A stretch of DNA of 57,711 bases from Streptomyces lavendofoliae (GTDB lineage: Bacteria > Actinomycetota > Actinomycetes > Streptomycetales > Streptomycetaceae). A program made the position numbers and the translations under genes. A model generated the notes under the pieces. The model did no database searches. It was not told where the DNA came from and saw only the letters and a program-made list of their open reading frames with translations. The stretch spans positions 1 through 57,711 of the forward strand of contig NZ_BMTP01000025.1 of assembly GCF_014649735.1 (NCBI RefSeq). The letters run 5' to 3'. Positions 49,258 through 57,711 of the stretch are shown piece by piece (position 1 is the stretch's first letter; each line of letters starts with the position of its first letter).

Positions 49258-50139
49258 TCAGGTCCGCCGGAGGCGGGCCAGCAGCGTGTGCAGAATGGCC
49301 TCGGCGTGTGTCCAGAGCAAGGCCCCGGCTGCGGCGGGAAGCAGGTGCCGGTCCGCTGCCGGGATCAATCGGGTGAGCGATTCACCGAGATCGGGTGAGT
49401 GGACCGGGCTGGTGTCCCGTTGTCCGTACCAGAGGTCGACCGGAACGGCGATGTCGTCGGCGGCGAACGGCCAATGGCCCATCGCCAGTACGGTGTCGCG
49501 GGCATAGCCCGCGGGGCCCTGGCTGAACGCCTCGTCCATGGCGCGCCGGAAGGCGTGGTGGAAGACCGGATCGGTGTAGACCGTGCGATCGGCCTCGGGG
49601 CTGGTCGTGACGATCAGCTCCCACAGCGCGTCGGCGCTGCCGAAGTCCGCGAAGGAGTTTTCGGCGGCGGCGGGGTCGGCGGTGACGGCGTTCACCATCT
49701 CCCTCACCTGAGGGGTCAGCGAGCGGGCGAAGCGAGGATGGGCGAGTTCGTCGCTCCCGGACACGACGGCAACCGCGTCCACCAGGCCGTGGGCCGCCAG
49801 GGCGAGAGCGAACGGCGCCCCCTGTGAGAACCCCACCGCCGACGGGCCGCGCAAGGCGCGCCGCTGGATGAGTTGCCGGATGTCGGTGGCCCAGCTGGTC
49901 AGTGTCCGGCCGGGGGCCGGGTCGGAGGCGCCGAGGCCGGGCCGGTCCACGCTGATGAGCCGGATCCCGGCCAAGTCGACGACCCCGCCGCCGAAACCGA
50001 GCCACCTGCTGGTGGCCGCCCCCGGGCACAGCAGCACCGGGGCGCCGTCGACCGGTCCCCATTCCGCCCAGCCCAGCAGCCGGCCGTCCATCAGCCGGGT
50101 CTGTCCGAGTCGCGCTGGTGCCCGCACGCCATAGTCCAT
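49258..50139 (-). CDS. Alpha/beta hydrolase
   Basis: The protein has 293 residues. VLLCPGAATSRWLGFG is the oxyanion region, SVDRPGLGASDP follows, and VGFSQGAPFALAL carries the nucleophile. LWYGQRDTSPVHSP gives the acid. The His is probably in LLWTHAEAIL near the end. No signal peptide. The substrate is unknown. GGGGGACAAT lies upstream of the ATG at 50139. Confidence 0.87.
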   Translation of the reverse strand: MDYGVRAPARLGQTRLMDGRLLGWAEWGPVDGAPVLLCPGAATSRWLGFGGGVVDLAGIRLISVDRPGLGASDPAPGRTLTSWATDIRQLIQRRALRGPSAVGFSQGAPFALALAAHGLVDAVAVVSGSDELAHPRFARSLTPQVREMVNAVTADPAAAENSFADFGSADALWELIVTTSPEADRTVYTDPVFHHAFRRAMDEAFSQGPAGYARDTVLAMGHWPFAADDIAVPVDLWYGQRDTSPVHSPDLGESLTRLIPAADRHLLPAAAGALLWTHAEAILHTLLARLRRT

Positions 50140-50365
50140 GATGTGTATTGTCCCCCACCCGTCACCGCGGCTGACGTCCCCTCTGACCGCGGCAGCCAGG
50201 GGTCGAAGCGGCTGTCGGTTCCGAGGAGTTGCGGCGTCCGGGGGTGACGCGGGCGTCCCGGCTCGGAGACGCTCCAGCATGTGGTTTCGCGTCGTCGGTC
50301 CTACGCGACGAAGTGCGAGTCGCGCAGTCCTGGGGTGCGCTGTCCCAGGGGGACCGGGCCGTACG

Positions 50366-50875
50366 TCACTCCGCCGGTCCGATGCGCAGAACGGCGGCCG
50401 CGTCCGTGGCCTTGACGACCTTGAGGCTCATCGCGTCGTTGATCGTCGCGGTGGGCCCCTCGGCGCAGATCAGCCTGACACCGCCGCCGCCCTGCGACGA
50501 CACGCCGCCGCCACCGGAACAGCCGGAAACGCTGTAGCCCGACCCGGTCAGCGGCGCGACCATCTCGACCTCGCCGCCGGTGATCGCCGTAACCCTGATC
50601 GGCCCAAGGCCGTACGGTGCCGGAACCGTCACGACGTCCCCCACGGCGACCTCGATCTCACACCTCCCGTCGGCGCACGGCCCGGTCGGCGAGGGAGACG
50701 GCGGTGCCGTCTCCGCGGGGGCGGAAGCCGGTGTCCCGGAGGCGCCACGCCGGCCGCCGGTGGGGGAGTCGTCGGCGGGATTCGAGGAACACGAGGGGAG
50801 AGCGGCCAGCAGACAGGCGGCGACGGCGCCTGCGACGGTGGGGGACAGCGCTCGTGTACGCATCATGGTTGCCAT
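50366..50875 (-). CDS. Putative lipoprotein
   Basis: The protein has about 169 residues. A signal peptide ends in the lipobox LPSC near residue 29. A Pro-Ser-Ala spacer and then a beta-rich domain (about 65-169) with DGRCEIEVAVGDVVTVP and GPTATINDAMSLKVVKA follow. The family is not identified. It should sit on the outer face of the membrane. ATG at 50875, 50866 or 50863 is possible. Confidence 0.7.
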   Translation of the reverse strand: MATMMRTRALSPTVAGAVAACLLAALPSCSSNPADDSPTGGRRGASGTPASAPAETAPPSPSPTGPCADGRCEIEVAVGDVVTVPAPYGLGPIRVTAITGGEVEMVAPLTGSGYSVSGCSGGGGVSSQGGGGVRLICAEGPTATINDAMSLKVVKATDAAAVLRIGPAE

Positions 50876-51147
50876 TGAACCCCGTCACCCACCGCCCGGA
50901 CAGGCACGCCGGCTGGATCTCCGGGGGACGTTCACCACCCGTGGCACCCGCCGACAGGTGCGGCACCAGGTACCCCGACCGGCTTCCGAGCGATCTGCCT
51001 GTGCCGGCGACGGTATCGCTGTGGCCGGACGCCACCGCGGTCGCGGACGGCTCGCACTCTCCGTCGCGCGTGCGGCCGTTGTCGTTACGGCGCGGCTCAG
51101 CGGGAGGACGAGGCGCTGAGGAGTGTCCGTCGCTGCCGCCGTCGGGT

Positions 51148-51435
51148 TCAGCCCAGTCCGCGATGGGCGGCCCACAACGCCCCGGCGCGGCCGGCAGCGT
51201 CGGCCACCAGAACCGCCAGTTCGGGATTGTCGGGTACGGGGAATGAGACGTACGCGCCCCGGCCACCGGCGACCGGTCGGCCGTAGGCCTTCACGGCGAG
51301 GTGACCGTCCGGCAGAAGCCGGACGTTGAGCGTGGTCAGTCGGAACGTTTCGCCGCGCCGAGTGTCCGTCCAGCGGAGCGACTGCGGGATCGTGACGTTG
51401 ATCGCCAGAGCACTCACTTCCAGGTCACTACTCAT
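51148..51435 (-). CDS. Small hypothetical protein
   Basis: The protein has 95 residues. VSALAINVTIPQSLRWTDTRRGE and LNVRLLPDGHLAVKAYG suggest a beta-rich fold, followed by a short helix. It is not recognised. It begins 12 bp after the stop of a broken toxin module on the same strand, so it could be its former immunity gene. That is speculative. Confidence 0.55.
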   Translation of the reverse strand: MSSDLEVSALAINVTIPQSLRWTDTRRGETFRLTTLNVRLLPDGHLAVKAYGRPVAGGRGAYVSFPVPDNPELAVLVADAAGRAGALWAAHRGLG

Positions 51436-51447
51436 GAAGGGAGGATC

Positions 51448-51726
51448 TCACGCGGGTCGCCTCGGGCGGCCGCCCACCGCGAGAAGCCATGGCCGATTCG
51501 GGGTGTTGTCGGCGAGGTAGTGGACCGCCTTCACGCCCGCCTGGTCGGCCGCGTACTTGTTGATCTCAAGGGCCCTTTAGAAGCGGGACGGATCGGCGGC
51601 CTTGGCGCCACCGCCGACGTACACGTACTCGCCGTTGGGTCCGAGGACGTCGAGACCGCTCGAACCGGCATTCGGCATGACGAGGAGCTCGGTGTGCCGG
51701 GCCGACCCGAGGAACGACGCCGCCAT
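51448..51726 (-). pseudogene. Polymorphic toxin C-terminal module interrupted by TAA
   Basis: The minus strand reads AASFLGSARHTELLVMPNAG then DVLGPNGEYVYVGGGAKAADPSRF, a TAA near 51578, and continues in the same frame with RALEINKYAADQAGVKAVHYL. The pattern resembles the C-terminal toxin regions of Streptomyces polymorphic toxins (restriction-endonuclease-like). It has no N-terminal delivery part. It is a dead fragment beside the large toxin locus at the right edge. Confidence 0.55.
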
Positions 51727-51803
51727 GGCCCGGACGCACGGAAGGCGGGTGCTCCGAAGAGCACCCGCCTACCCGCGCGTCCGCCCCGTGGGGGCGGCCC
51801 GGC

Positions 51804-52337
51804 TCAGTCCTTCGCGGACCACCAGGCCGGGGAGATGCCGATCGACCAGACGTCGCCCACCTGGCGTTCGTCCGGGTCGTCCGGGTCCGGGGCACCGTAG
51901 CCGTACGGGTCGGGATCCTCGACGACGACGATCCGGGCGCCGGAACCGGAGACCCGGTACCGCCGCGTGTCCGCGACCGGCGGGGCGCTGTCCGGTTCGA
52001 GCGTGTGGCCCAGGGCGGTGATCACGTCCCGCAGCTCGTGGAAACGCACCCGGCGGGCGAAGTCACCGTAGGCGTCCCGCAGGGGGCGCGGGACATCGCC
52101 CGCCCCCGGGAGCAGGCGGTGCACCTGGACGCTGATGCCGAAGCACGGCCAGGTGTCGTCACTCCTCTGGAAGGACAGCTCGACCAGTCCGTAGTCCCGC
52201 CGCAGCAGCTCCCCCGAGCGGTCGTCGAGGTGGTCGGATCCCAGCACCGCCTCCCACTCGGCGGGCTCGGACCCGATTCCGGCCCCCAGCACGTCGCCGC
52301 GGGTGGCGACATGGGCGTAGAAATCCAGATCGGGCAT
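51804..52337 (-). CDS. Immunity-like protein of a toxin system
   Basis: The protein has 177 residues. DFYAHVATRGDVLGAGIGSEPAEW starts it, and VGDVWSIGISPAWWSAKD ends it. Acidic residues are abundant, as in many immunity proteins. The exact immunity family is not identified. It begins directly after the stop of a toxin fragment (52338), which is the arrangement of toxin then immunity in polymorphic loci. Confidence 0.65.
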   Translation of the reverse strand: MPDLDFYAHVATRGDVLGAGIGSEPAEWEAVLGSDHLDDRSGELLRRDYGLVELSFQRSDDTWPCFGISVQVHRLLPGAGDVPRPLRDAYGDFARRVRFHELRDVITALGHTLEPDSAPPVADTRRYRVSGSGARIVVVEDPDPYGYGAPDPDDPDERQVGDVWSIGISPAWWSAKD

Positions 52338-52640
52338 CTACATCTTCTCCATGGCGTCGATCAACTGCTGAAGCTCCTCGGTCCGGTCGTTGCTGAAGCG
52401 CCACTGTGGATTGCGGCCTTCCTTCATGGCCTTGGCGCTCGACTCGAAGACCTCCTTGGCGCCCTTCGTCACCCTGATCATGTCCGCTCGCAGCTTCGGG
52501 TTCGACTTGATCATGTCGATGACGGCGTCCACCTGCTTCTGGGTGGCGGTGCCCTTGCTCATACGAAGGGCCACGCCGGTGATGCCGCCCTTGCCGTCCG
52601 GGCGCAGGCGCAGCCCGGCCATCCAGTCCAGGAAGTAAAG
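52338..52640 (-). pseudogene. 3' fragment of a large protein, probably a polymorphic toxin
   Basis: The last 100 codons read DWMAGLRLRPDGKGGITGVA, then VDAVIDMIKSNPKLRADMIRV and SNDRTEELQQLIDAMEKM. This is a coherent helical C-terminus. Upstream of about 52640 the frame turns into Arg-Ser-rich non-coding sequence. I infer that the 5' part was lost by deletion. The stop abuts the immunity-like gene at 52337. Confidence 0.55.
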
Positions 52641-53146
52641 AAGGGAGCACCCCCATGCCAAGCACGCCAACCGGCCTGGCGCAGCTGTGCAGCCCGGTAC
52701 GTGGTACGAGAGCGTTCTTGACGGGGACTTGCCCCGTGGGTTCGTCCGGGCCGGCCGACCGCTGCGCTTGGTCCCGGACTTGAGCGAGTACGACCCGGCT
52801 GAGGACCGTATCCGCGAGCGGTTGGTCGAGATGGGGGTCCACCCGCTGGGGGGGGATCCGCCCGCCGACGGCTGCATGCCACGGGCTCGGTGCAGCAGTG
52901 ACCGAGACCGATCACACCAACCCCGCCGGGGCTCACGACGATGGCAGCACCGCACCGACCGCTGCTGCCGCTGCGACAACTGCTGACGGGGTGGGTACCG
53001 GCCCCCAGCGCGCAGATGTGGAATCAACTACGGACTGTGGCGGGTGAAGCGCTCCAGTCCTATTGGTACCCCTCGCTCTCGCGACCCCGCCAAGACCCCG
53101 TCATCATTTACCCTGCCGGCCGAGTCATGGCATGAACGGCGAAGTG
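52641..53146. other. Recombination-scar-like region with gene fragments
   Basis: On the plus strand about 52661-52850 a frame reads PGTWYESVLDGDLPRGFVRA then LVPDLSEYDPAEDRIRERL, which looks like real protein but lacks a start and an end I can recognise. A small frame at 52898-53047 (GTG, 49 residues, Thr-Ala-rich) follows. These look like pieces of foreign genes. Confidence 0.4.
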
Positions 53147-53737
53147 CTATGAGTTCTTCGACGGACGCGCGAGCCAATTCTCGGCGATGGTCCGTTCGGA
53201 CGGCGCAGTTCTGGGATTGGTGGCGAGACGTTCAACATAGGTTCGAATCATTTGAACACGGTCGGGGTTGGGTACGGTCAGCACTCCGATGCGCCGGTCC
53301 CATGTCGTTCCTCGCAGGACGACCGTCTCGTCCAGCGACAACATCACGAACTCCGGACAGAAGGCTCTTGAGCCGAGGAGTCCTGATTTCACTCCCGCCC
53401 CCATCACATCCCAGTCCTCCATCAATTGGACCCTGATCCACCGCAGGTCCGGGGTTGACCCCGCATCGGCGTCCGCAAAATCGACCCCCAGCAGGAACAT
53501 TCGGTCCCCGCCTCCCAGGAGCCCGGATTCGCTCGCCAACCGGAACCAGGCGGCATTGGCCTTGGCGAGCAGCTGCACATCTTCCCTGTCGACGACAAGA
53601 TCGCGTCGACCGTCCTCCCGGCGGCAGCTCACAGCGAGCCAGGCGGCCTTCACCGGCAAGGCCCCGACGGTCGGATCCGGCCCGCAGTACCGCAGCCCCG
53701 CTTGCGCGAGCGCTGCCGTCAGCTGTGTTTCGTTCAC
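53147..53737 (-). CDS. Probable immunity protein of the large toxin
   Basis: The protein has 196 residues. It begins NETQLTAALAQAGLRYCGPDP and contains DRMFLLGVDFADADAG and WIRVQLMEDWDVMGAG. The family is not identified, but SUKH-like immunity folds are possible. It lies next to the large toxin gene, 126 bp downstream on the same strand. AAAAGGGG precedes the GTG at 53737. It should bind and block the C-terminal toxin domain. Confidence 0.65.
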   Translation of the reverse strand: MNETQLTAALAQAGLRYCGPDPTVGALPVKAAWLAVSCRREDGRRDLVVDREDVQLLAKANAAWFRLASESGLLGGGDRMFLLGVDFADADAGSTPDLRWIRVQLMEDWDVMGAGVKSGLLGSRAFCPEFVMLSLDETVVLRGTTWDRRIGVLTVPNPDRVQMIRTYVERLATNPRTAPSERTIAENWLARPSKNS

Positions 53738-53784
53738 TGAACGACCCCTTTTGATTCACTTGAGTGGTTCGGAAGGACGTGGAA

Positions 53785-53835
53785 GAGCTCCGATCGGGCC
53801 GGCTGTCATCGAAGACGCCGACCCGATCGGAGCTC
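53785..53835 (-). terminator. 14-bp perfect inverted repeat between toxin and immunity genes
   Basis: GAGCTCCGATCGGG at 53785-53798 pairs exactly with CCCGATCGGAGCTC at 53822-53835, leaving a 23-base loop. It lies 28 bp after the toxin stop and 47 bp before the immunity start. A terminator or a message-stabilising hairpin is likely. Confidence 0.75.
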
Positions 53836-53863
53836 ACTGTGTTATGGCTTCGTCAGACGAGGG

Positions 53864-56800
53864 TTACTGACGGGGGAAGTACGGCATGATGTTGTTGTAG
53901 TTGTGGTTGACGACCCAGCCGACATCGTCGTACTTGTTGATCAGGATTCGGTAGCTGTTCCCCCCGCCAGGAATATCGTAGATCTTCGCTCCGCCCCACT
54001 TCCTGGCAATAGCGTTGGGCGTGTTGGGGCGCACCGTGAAGAAGTCGGGGTTTCCGTTGTCGTCCAGTCGCTGCGGGCGTCCATTGTTGACGATGTCGTC
54101 CACGCCGTCATGGACGATGTTCGGCACGTCGGCAGGCCCGCATATGCGCTTCTTCGCATTATGCACGAGGACCGACACGGCGCCGACACCCACGTAGTAC
54201 GTGTGGAGGTCATCGACCGTCAGATTGTGCACCCGCATCGGCTCGGTCCAGGCGCGGACGCCGAGGAGCTCCATGTGGTCACCGTCGGATGACCGCAGCA
54301 GATCACCGGTCCTGAGGTCCTCCGCGTCCACCCAGGCACGCAGGTTCGTGACCCAGAAGGGGTGTTCGTCAGTGGCCGTGAGGGTGCCGGTTGCGTCACC
54401 GGCCACGCCGTCGGTGTCGACGGTGAGCTCCCTCAGATGCTTCTGGCCCTCGCCGACGATCAGGTGCGACACGGCATGACCCTCGCTCCTGCCGGTCTCG
54501 GGGTCGGTCGCCAGAACCCGCTCCCCGACCCGGACGTCCTCGATCGGCTTGCGCGACCCATCGGCCATGAGGACCGGGGTGCCCGGGGCGAAGCTGTTCT
54601 TGGGCTTCGCCCCGACCTTGCAGGCTTCGGCGATCTCCTGCAAGATCTCCTCGCTCCTGGCGAGCAGCTTCTTGGCCTTGGCGGAGTTGTCGAGGAAGTC
54701 GTCGAGACCGCCGACGATCTTGACGAGCGCCTTGGTGATCGCCGGCGTCGCCTTGATGACCTGAAGCGCCTTGCCCCAGGGCAGGGCACCGACCACGGCC
54801 CAGAAGCAGCTCTCGAAGTTGCCCTCCGTGAAGCACTTCTTGATGTCCTCGAAGAGCAGATCGACGATGATCTGCCCGCCGTTCTCGATGAGGAAGTCGG
54901 CGAGGTCCTTGCCATCCAGCTCGAGGGCCTTCTCGTACTCCTCGGGCGAAATGCCCTCGAGCTCCAGCGCGTCGATCTGGTCCTGGGTCAGCTTCGGGGT
55001 CTCACCCTTCTGCTCCGCGGCCTTGGCCGCCGCCTCGCGGGCCTTGCGCTCCTGCTCGCGCTGGTACTCCTCGGCCTTCTTCGCGGCCTCGTCCGCCTCG
55101 CGGGCGTAGGCGTTGGCGTTCTTCGCCGCCGTCTCCGCCGACTTGGCGTGGCCCTCGGCGGACTCGGCGAACTTGTTCGCGTCGGCGGCGTCCTTCTCCG
55201 CCTGGGCGGCCGCGCCCTGGGCGACGCTCGCCTCCTTCTCGGCCAGGCTGGCCGCGCTGTTGGCGGCGACCGCGTGGCTGTCGGCCTCGGCCGCGGCGCC
55301 CCGGGCGCGGGCCGCCTCTGCCTCCGCCTGGTTGGCGGCGTTGCGGGCGGCCGTGGCGTCCGCGTACGCCTGGTTGGCGGCCGAGCGGGCGAGCTTGGCG
55401 TCGGCCTGGGCCTGGGCGTCGGCCTGGTTGGCGCGGGCCGCGGCGGCCCTCGCCTTGGCGCCCTCCTCGGCGGCCTGCGCGGCCGACTTCATCGCCGCCG
55501 CGGCGGAGCGTGCGGCGTTCGCGGACGAACGCGCCGCGTCGGCGGCGGCCTTGAAGGCGGGGGCGACCTGGGCGTTGGCCCGCTTGGCGGCGGCTTCCGC
55601 GGCCTCGGCGGCCTTCACGGCCTCGGCGGCCTTCGCCTCGGCCGAGGCGACCTGCTCGGCGCCCATCTGCTCCGCGGCGGCGGCGACCGCCGCGGCGAAG
55701 TCGGCGTCGACGTCCTTGCCGCTGAACGGCGCGGTGAGCGTGATGGCCGTGTTGGCCGGCTCGGCGATGCCGGCGGCGGTGTCGCGGGCCGCGGCGGACG
55801 CGGTCACGGCGATCGTCGACTGGACGCGTGCCGTGGCCGCCTCACGGACGGCGCCCTGGGCCTCGTCCTTGGTGCGGTTGGCGGCCTGGAGGGAGTTGTT
55901 GGCCTCCATGGCGGTGAGACCGGCGAGCCGGGAGGACTCGTGCGCGGCGATGCCGGCGCGGGCCTCCTGCGCGGTGGCCTCGGCGGCCTTCTGGTTGGCG
56001 CGCTGCGCGGCGGCGTGCGTGAGGGCCGCCTCGGCCTCCGCCTTGTTGGCGGCGGCGTTCGCGGCGGCGGCAGCGGCCTCGGCCTTGTTCGCCGCGGCGT
56101 TGGCGCGCGCGGCGTGCGCGGTGGCCTCGGCGGCGGCGGCCCGTGCCCGGGCGGCGGCGCCCGCGGCCTCCGTCGCGGCGGAACGGGCCCGTACGGCCGC
56201 GCCGCTGGCGGTGTCGGCGGCGCTGCGGGCCTGACCGGCCGCGGCTCCCGCCGTGTCGGCGTCCGCACGGGCGGCGTCCGCGGCGGCGCGGGCGACACCC
56301 GCGTCGATGGTGCCGCGGCCGGAGGCGGCGATCGCCTCGGTGGCCTTGGCGCGGGCCTCCTTGGCCTGGTGGTTCTGTTCCGCCTTGAAGGCGGCGTTGC
56401 GGGCGTTTCGGGCGTTGGTCTCCTCCGCCTGAGCCCGGCGGTCGGCGTCGGCGGCGATGCCGTCCTGGCGGGCGGCGTCCGCCCGCGCGGCGGCGGCCGT
56501 CGCGGCAGCCGCCTGGGCCTGCGCGCGGGCGGCGGAGGCGGTACGGGCCTCGGCCTCGGCACGGGCGCGTGCCGCAGCCGCGATGTCCCGCTCCTTCTCG
56601 GCCCGGGCGCGGGCGGCGGCGGCGAGATCGCGCTCGCGCTCGGCGATCGCCCGCTGCTCGGCCGCGATCTTCGCCTGGCGCTGCGCCTCGATACGGGCGT
56701 CGCGGGTCTTGCGGGCGTGCTCCCACGCCTCCTTCTCCGCCTGCTCGGCCGCCAGGCGTGCTGTCCTGGCACGCGCGGCGGCGGTCGCGGCGATCTTCGC

Positions 56801-57711
56801 CTGGGTCTCGGCGGCCTCGGCCAGCCGGGCGGCCGCCTTGGCGTGCTCCTCGGCGTTCGCCCGCCACTTGGCGGCCTGCTGGGCGTGCAGCTCGGCCTGG
56901 TTCTTGGCGTTGAGACCGGCGGCGTCGGCGGCGGTGGCGTCCACCGCGTGCCGCGCGGTGGCGGCGGCCTTGGCGGCGGCGTCCGACGCGCCGGCGATGC
57001 CGGAGGCGACCTCGGACCACTGGGTGCCGTGCTCGAGGCCGGTCTCCACCAGCACACCGGCCTGCACCTTGGCCTGGGCCGCGGCGACCTGGGCCGCCTT
57101 GGCCGCGTCCTCGGCGTACCCGACCTGCCGCGCGACCTCCGTCTTGACCGGGGCGTAGTCCGACAGGCGCTTGCCGGCCTTGTCGGCGGCGAGCATCCGG
57201 TCGGCCTCACGGGACTGGGCGGCCGCGGCGCTCATCGCGTTCGACGCGGACTTCAAAGCCTTCACCGCGTCACCGTGCGCGGCGATCAGCTTGGTGCGGG
57301 CCTCGGCCGCGACGGCCGCCTTGCGGGCCAGCTCACGCAGCTTCCCGGCGGCCTCCTGGGCCTCCTTCTGCGCCTTCTCGTGCGCGGCACGGTCATCGGC
57401 GTCCTGCTGCGCAGCGGTCTGGTAGCCCTTTTCCAGAAACTCCGCGATGACCGCGTCGTCCTTGGACTCCAGCGCGGCCAGCGCGGCCCGCTTGACCGCG
57501 GGACCGCCCACGGAGGCCAGCATCTCGACGCGCTTGCGGTTCTCCTCCGCCCGCTTGGCGGCGTTCTGCTTGTCCGCCTCGTCACGCTGCTTGGCGATGT
57601 CGGCCCCGAAGGCCAGGAAGTCGGCGCGGTCCTGCGCCGTGCCCTTGAGAACCCGTTCCACCTCGGCGTTGAAGAACGGGCCGCCGGTGCCGCGCAGCGC
57701 CTCGATCTTCC
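53864..57711 (-). CDS. Large polymorphic toxin: ALF-like repeats, Ala-rich coiled coil, Hint, C-terminal toxin (partial)
   Basis: The gene runs off the right edge, and at least 1,281 residues are present. The visible start has ALF-type repeats (VERVLKGTAQDRADFLAFG). A very long Ala-rich coiled coil follows (about 55440-57400). After a hydrophobic stretch with SCFWAVVGALPWGKALQVI comes a Hint domain (about 54160-54600) with NSFAPGTPVLMADGSRKPIE, TATDEHPFWV and VSVLVHN. The last 95 residues (GVDDIVNNGRPQRLDDNG to NNIMPYFPRQ) form the toxin. Its nature is unknown, but a small RNase of the BECR type is a candidate. The usual Cys just before NSF is not in its normal place, so self-cleavage is uncertain. 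It is a cell-cell competition effector. Confidence 0.85.
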   Translation of the reverse strand, partial: KIEALRGTGGPFFNAEVERVLKGTAQDRADFLAFGADIAKQRDEADKQNAAKRAEENRKRVEMLASVGGPAVKRAALAALESKDDAVIAEFLEKGYQTAAQQDADDRAAHEKAQKEAQEAAGKLRELARKAAVAAEARTKLIAAHGDAVKALKSASNAMSAAAAQSREADRMLAADKAGKRLSDYAPVKTEVARQVGYAEDAAKAAQVAAAQAKVQAGVLVETGLEHGTQWSEVASGIAGASDAAAKAAATARHAVDATAADAAGLNAKNQAELHAQQAAKWRANAEEHAKAAARLAEAAETQAKIAATAAARARTARLAAEQAEKEAWEHARKTRDARIEAQRQAKIAAEQRAIAERERDLAAAARARAEKERDIAAAARARAEAEARTASAARAQAQAAAATAAAARADAARQDGIAADADRRAQAEETNARNARNAAFKAEQNHQAKEARAKATEAIAASGRGTIDAGVARAAADAARADADTAGAAAGQARSAADTASGAAVRARSAATEAAGAAARARAAAAEATAHAARANAAANKAEAAAAAANAAANKAEAEAALTHAAAQRANQKAAEATAQEARAGIAAHESSRLAGLTAMEANNSLQAANRTKDEAQGAVREAATARVQSTIAVTASAAARDTAAGIAEPANTAITLTAPFSGKDVDADFAAAVAAAAEQMGAEQVASAEAKAAEAVKAAEAAEAAAKRANAQVAPAFKAAADAARSSANAARSAAAAMKSAAQAAEEGAKARAAAARANQADAQAQADAKLARSAANQAYADATAARNAANQAEAEAARARGAAAEADSHAVAANSAASLAEKEASVAQGAAAQAEKDAADANKFAESAEGHAKSAETAAKNANAYAREADEAAKKAEEYQREQERKAREAAAKAAEQKGETPKLTQDQIDALELEGISPEEYEKALELDGKDLADFLIENGGQIIVDLLFEDIKKCFTEGNFESCFWAVVGALPWGKALQVIKATPAITKALVKIVGGLDDFLDNSAKAKKLLARSEEILQEIAEACKVGAKPKNSFAPGTPVLMADGSRKPIEDVRVGERVLATDPETGRSEGHAVSHLIVGEGQKHLRELTVDTDGVAGDATGTLTATDEHPFWVTNLRAWVDAEDLRTGDLLRSSDGDHMELLGVRAWTEPMRVHNLTVDDLHTYYVGVGAVSVLVHNAKKRICGPADVPNIVHDGVDDIVNNGRPQRLDDNGNPDFFTVRPNTPNAIARKWGGAKIYDIPGGGNSYRILINKYDDVGWVVNHNYNNIMPYFPRQ

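Noticed and set aside
55113..56234. An Ala-rich plus-strand frame opposite the toxin coiled coil
   Set aside because: The complement of Ala-rich codons also gives Ala-Ser-Arg-rich frames. There is no RBS or domain.
1..57711. tRNA, rRNA or riboswitch genes
   Set aside because: No cloverleaf, rRNA-like or known riboswitch sequence was noticed on either strand by eye.

Overview
The window looks like Streptomyces DNA. GC is very high, GTG starts and GTGA/TGATG overlaps are common, and the gene content (streptogrisin, AA10 polysaccharide monooxygenases, GH18 chitinase, many SpoIIE phosphatases and STAS proteins, Tap and Tpg) is typical of that genus. The tap-tpg pair, which replicates linear replicon ends, together with at least eight broken genes and many short accessory operons, points to a chromosome arm near a telomere or to a large linear plasmid. 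No rRNA, tRNA or complete insertion sequence was seen.

Left part (1-14150): a MarR regulator is divergent from two GAF-SpoIIE phosphatases. Then come a dienelactone hydrolase relic, a streptogrisin-type protease behind a LacI-type palindrome, a reductase of the saccharopine dehydrogenase family, and a chitin block. The chitin block has a DasR-like site, an AA10 LPMO interrupted by one in-frame TAG, and a GH18 chitinase. Small membrane and hypothetical genes lead to tap-tpg.

14150-25800: this region holds a three-gene rsbQ-rsbP-STAS partner-switching operon (alpha/beta hydrolase sensor, PAS-PP2C phosphatase, anti-sigma antagonist), a second STAS protein with a small HTH protein, secreted and lipoprotein genes, a serine beta-lactamase-fold enzyme, and an SGNH hydrolase with a TetR regulator.

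26034-33309: six codirectional genes encode ATP-grasp ligase, radical SAM enzyme, second ATP-grasp ligase, 3-mercaptopyruvate sulfurtransferase-type rhodanese, MFS transporter and cystathionine beta-lyase-like PLP enzyme. The last four are joined by GTGA overlaps. I do not recognise this as a characterised pathway. It is the best candidate for an undescribed system, probably a small amino-acid or dipeptide product with sulfur chemistry, made without NRPS or PKS. That is inference.

33310-48600: a long leader with tandem repeats and a perfect CebR-type operator precedes a cellulose-type AA10-CBM2 LPMO. After it come small stress and detoxification operons (VOC proteins, AraC, LysR-SDR-tautomerase, AraC-flavodoxin-like reductase) and an XRE regulator divergent from a methionine aminopeptidase.

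48600-57711: hydrolase, lipoprotein and immunity-like genes are mixed with broken toxin modules. They lead into a large polymorphic toxin (alanine-rich coiled coil, Hint domain, short C-terminal toxin domain) that runs off the right edge. Its probable immunity gene follows behind a 14-bp perfect inverted repeat.
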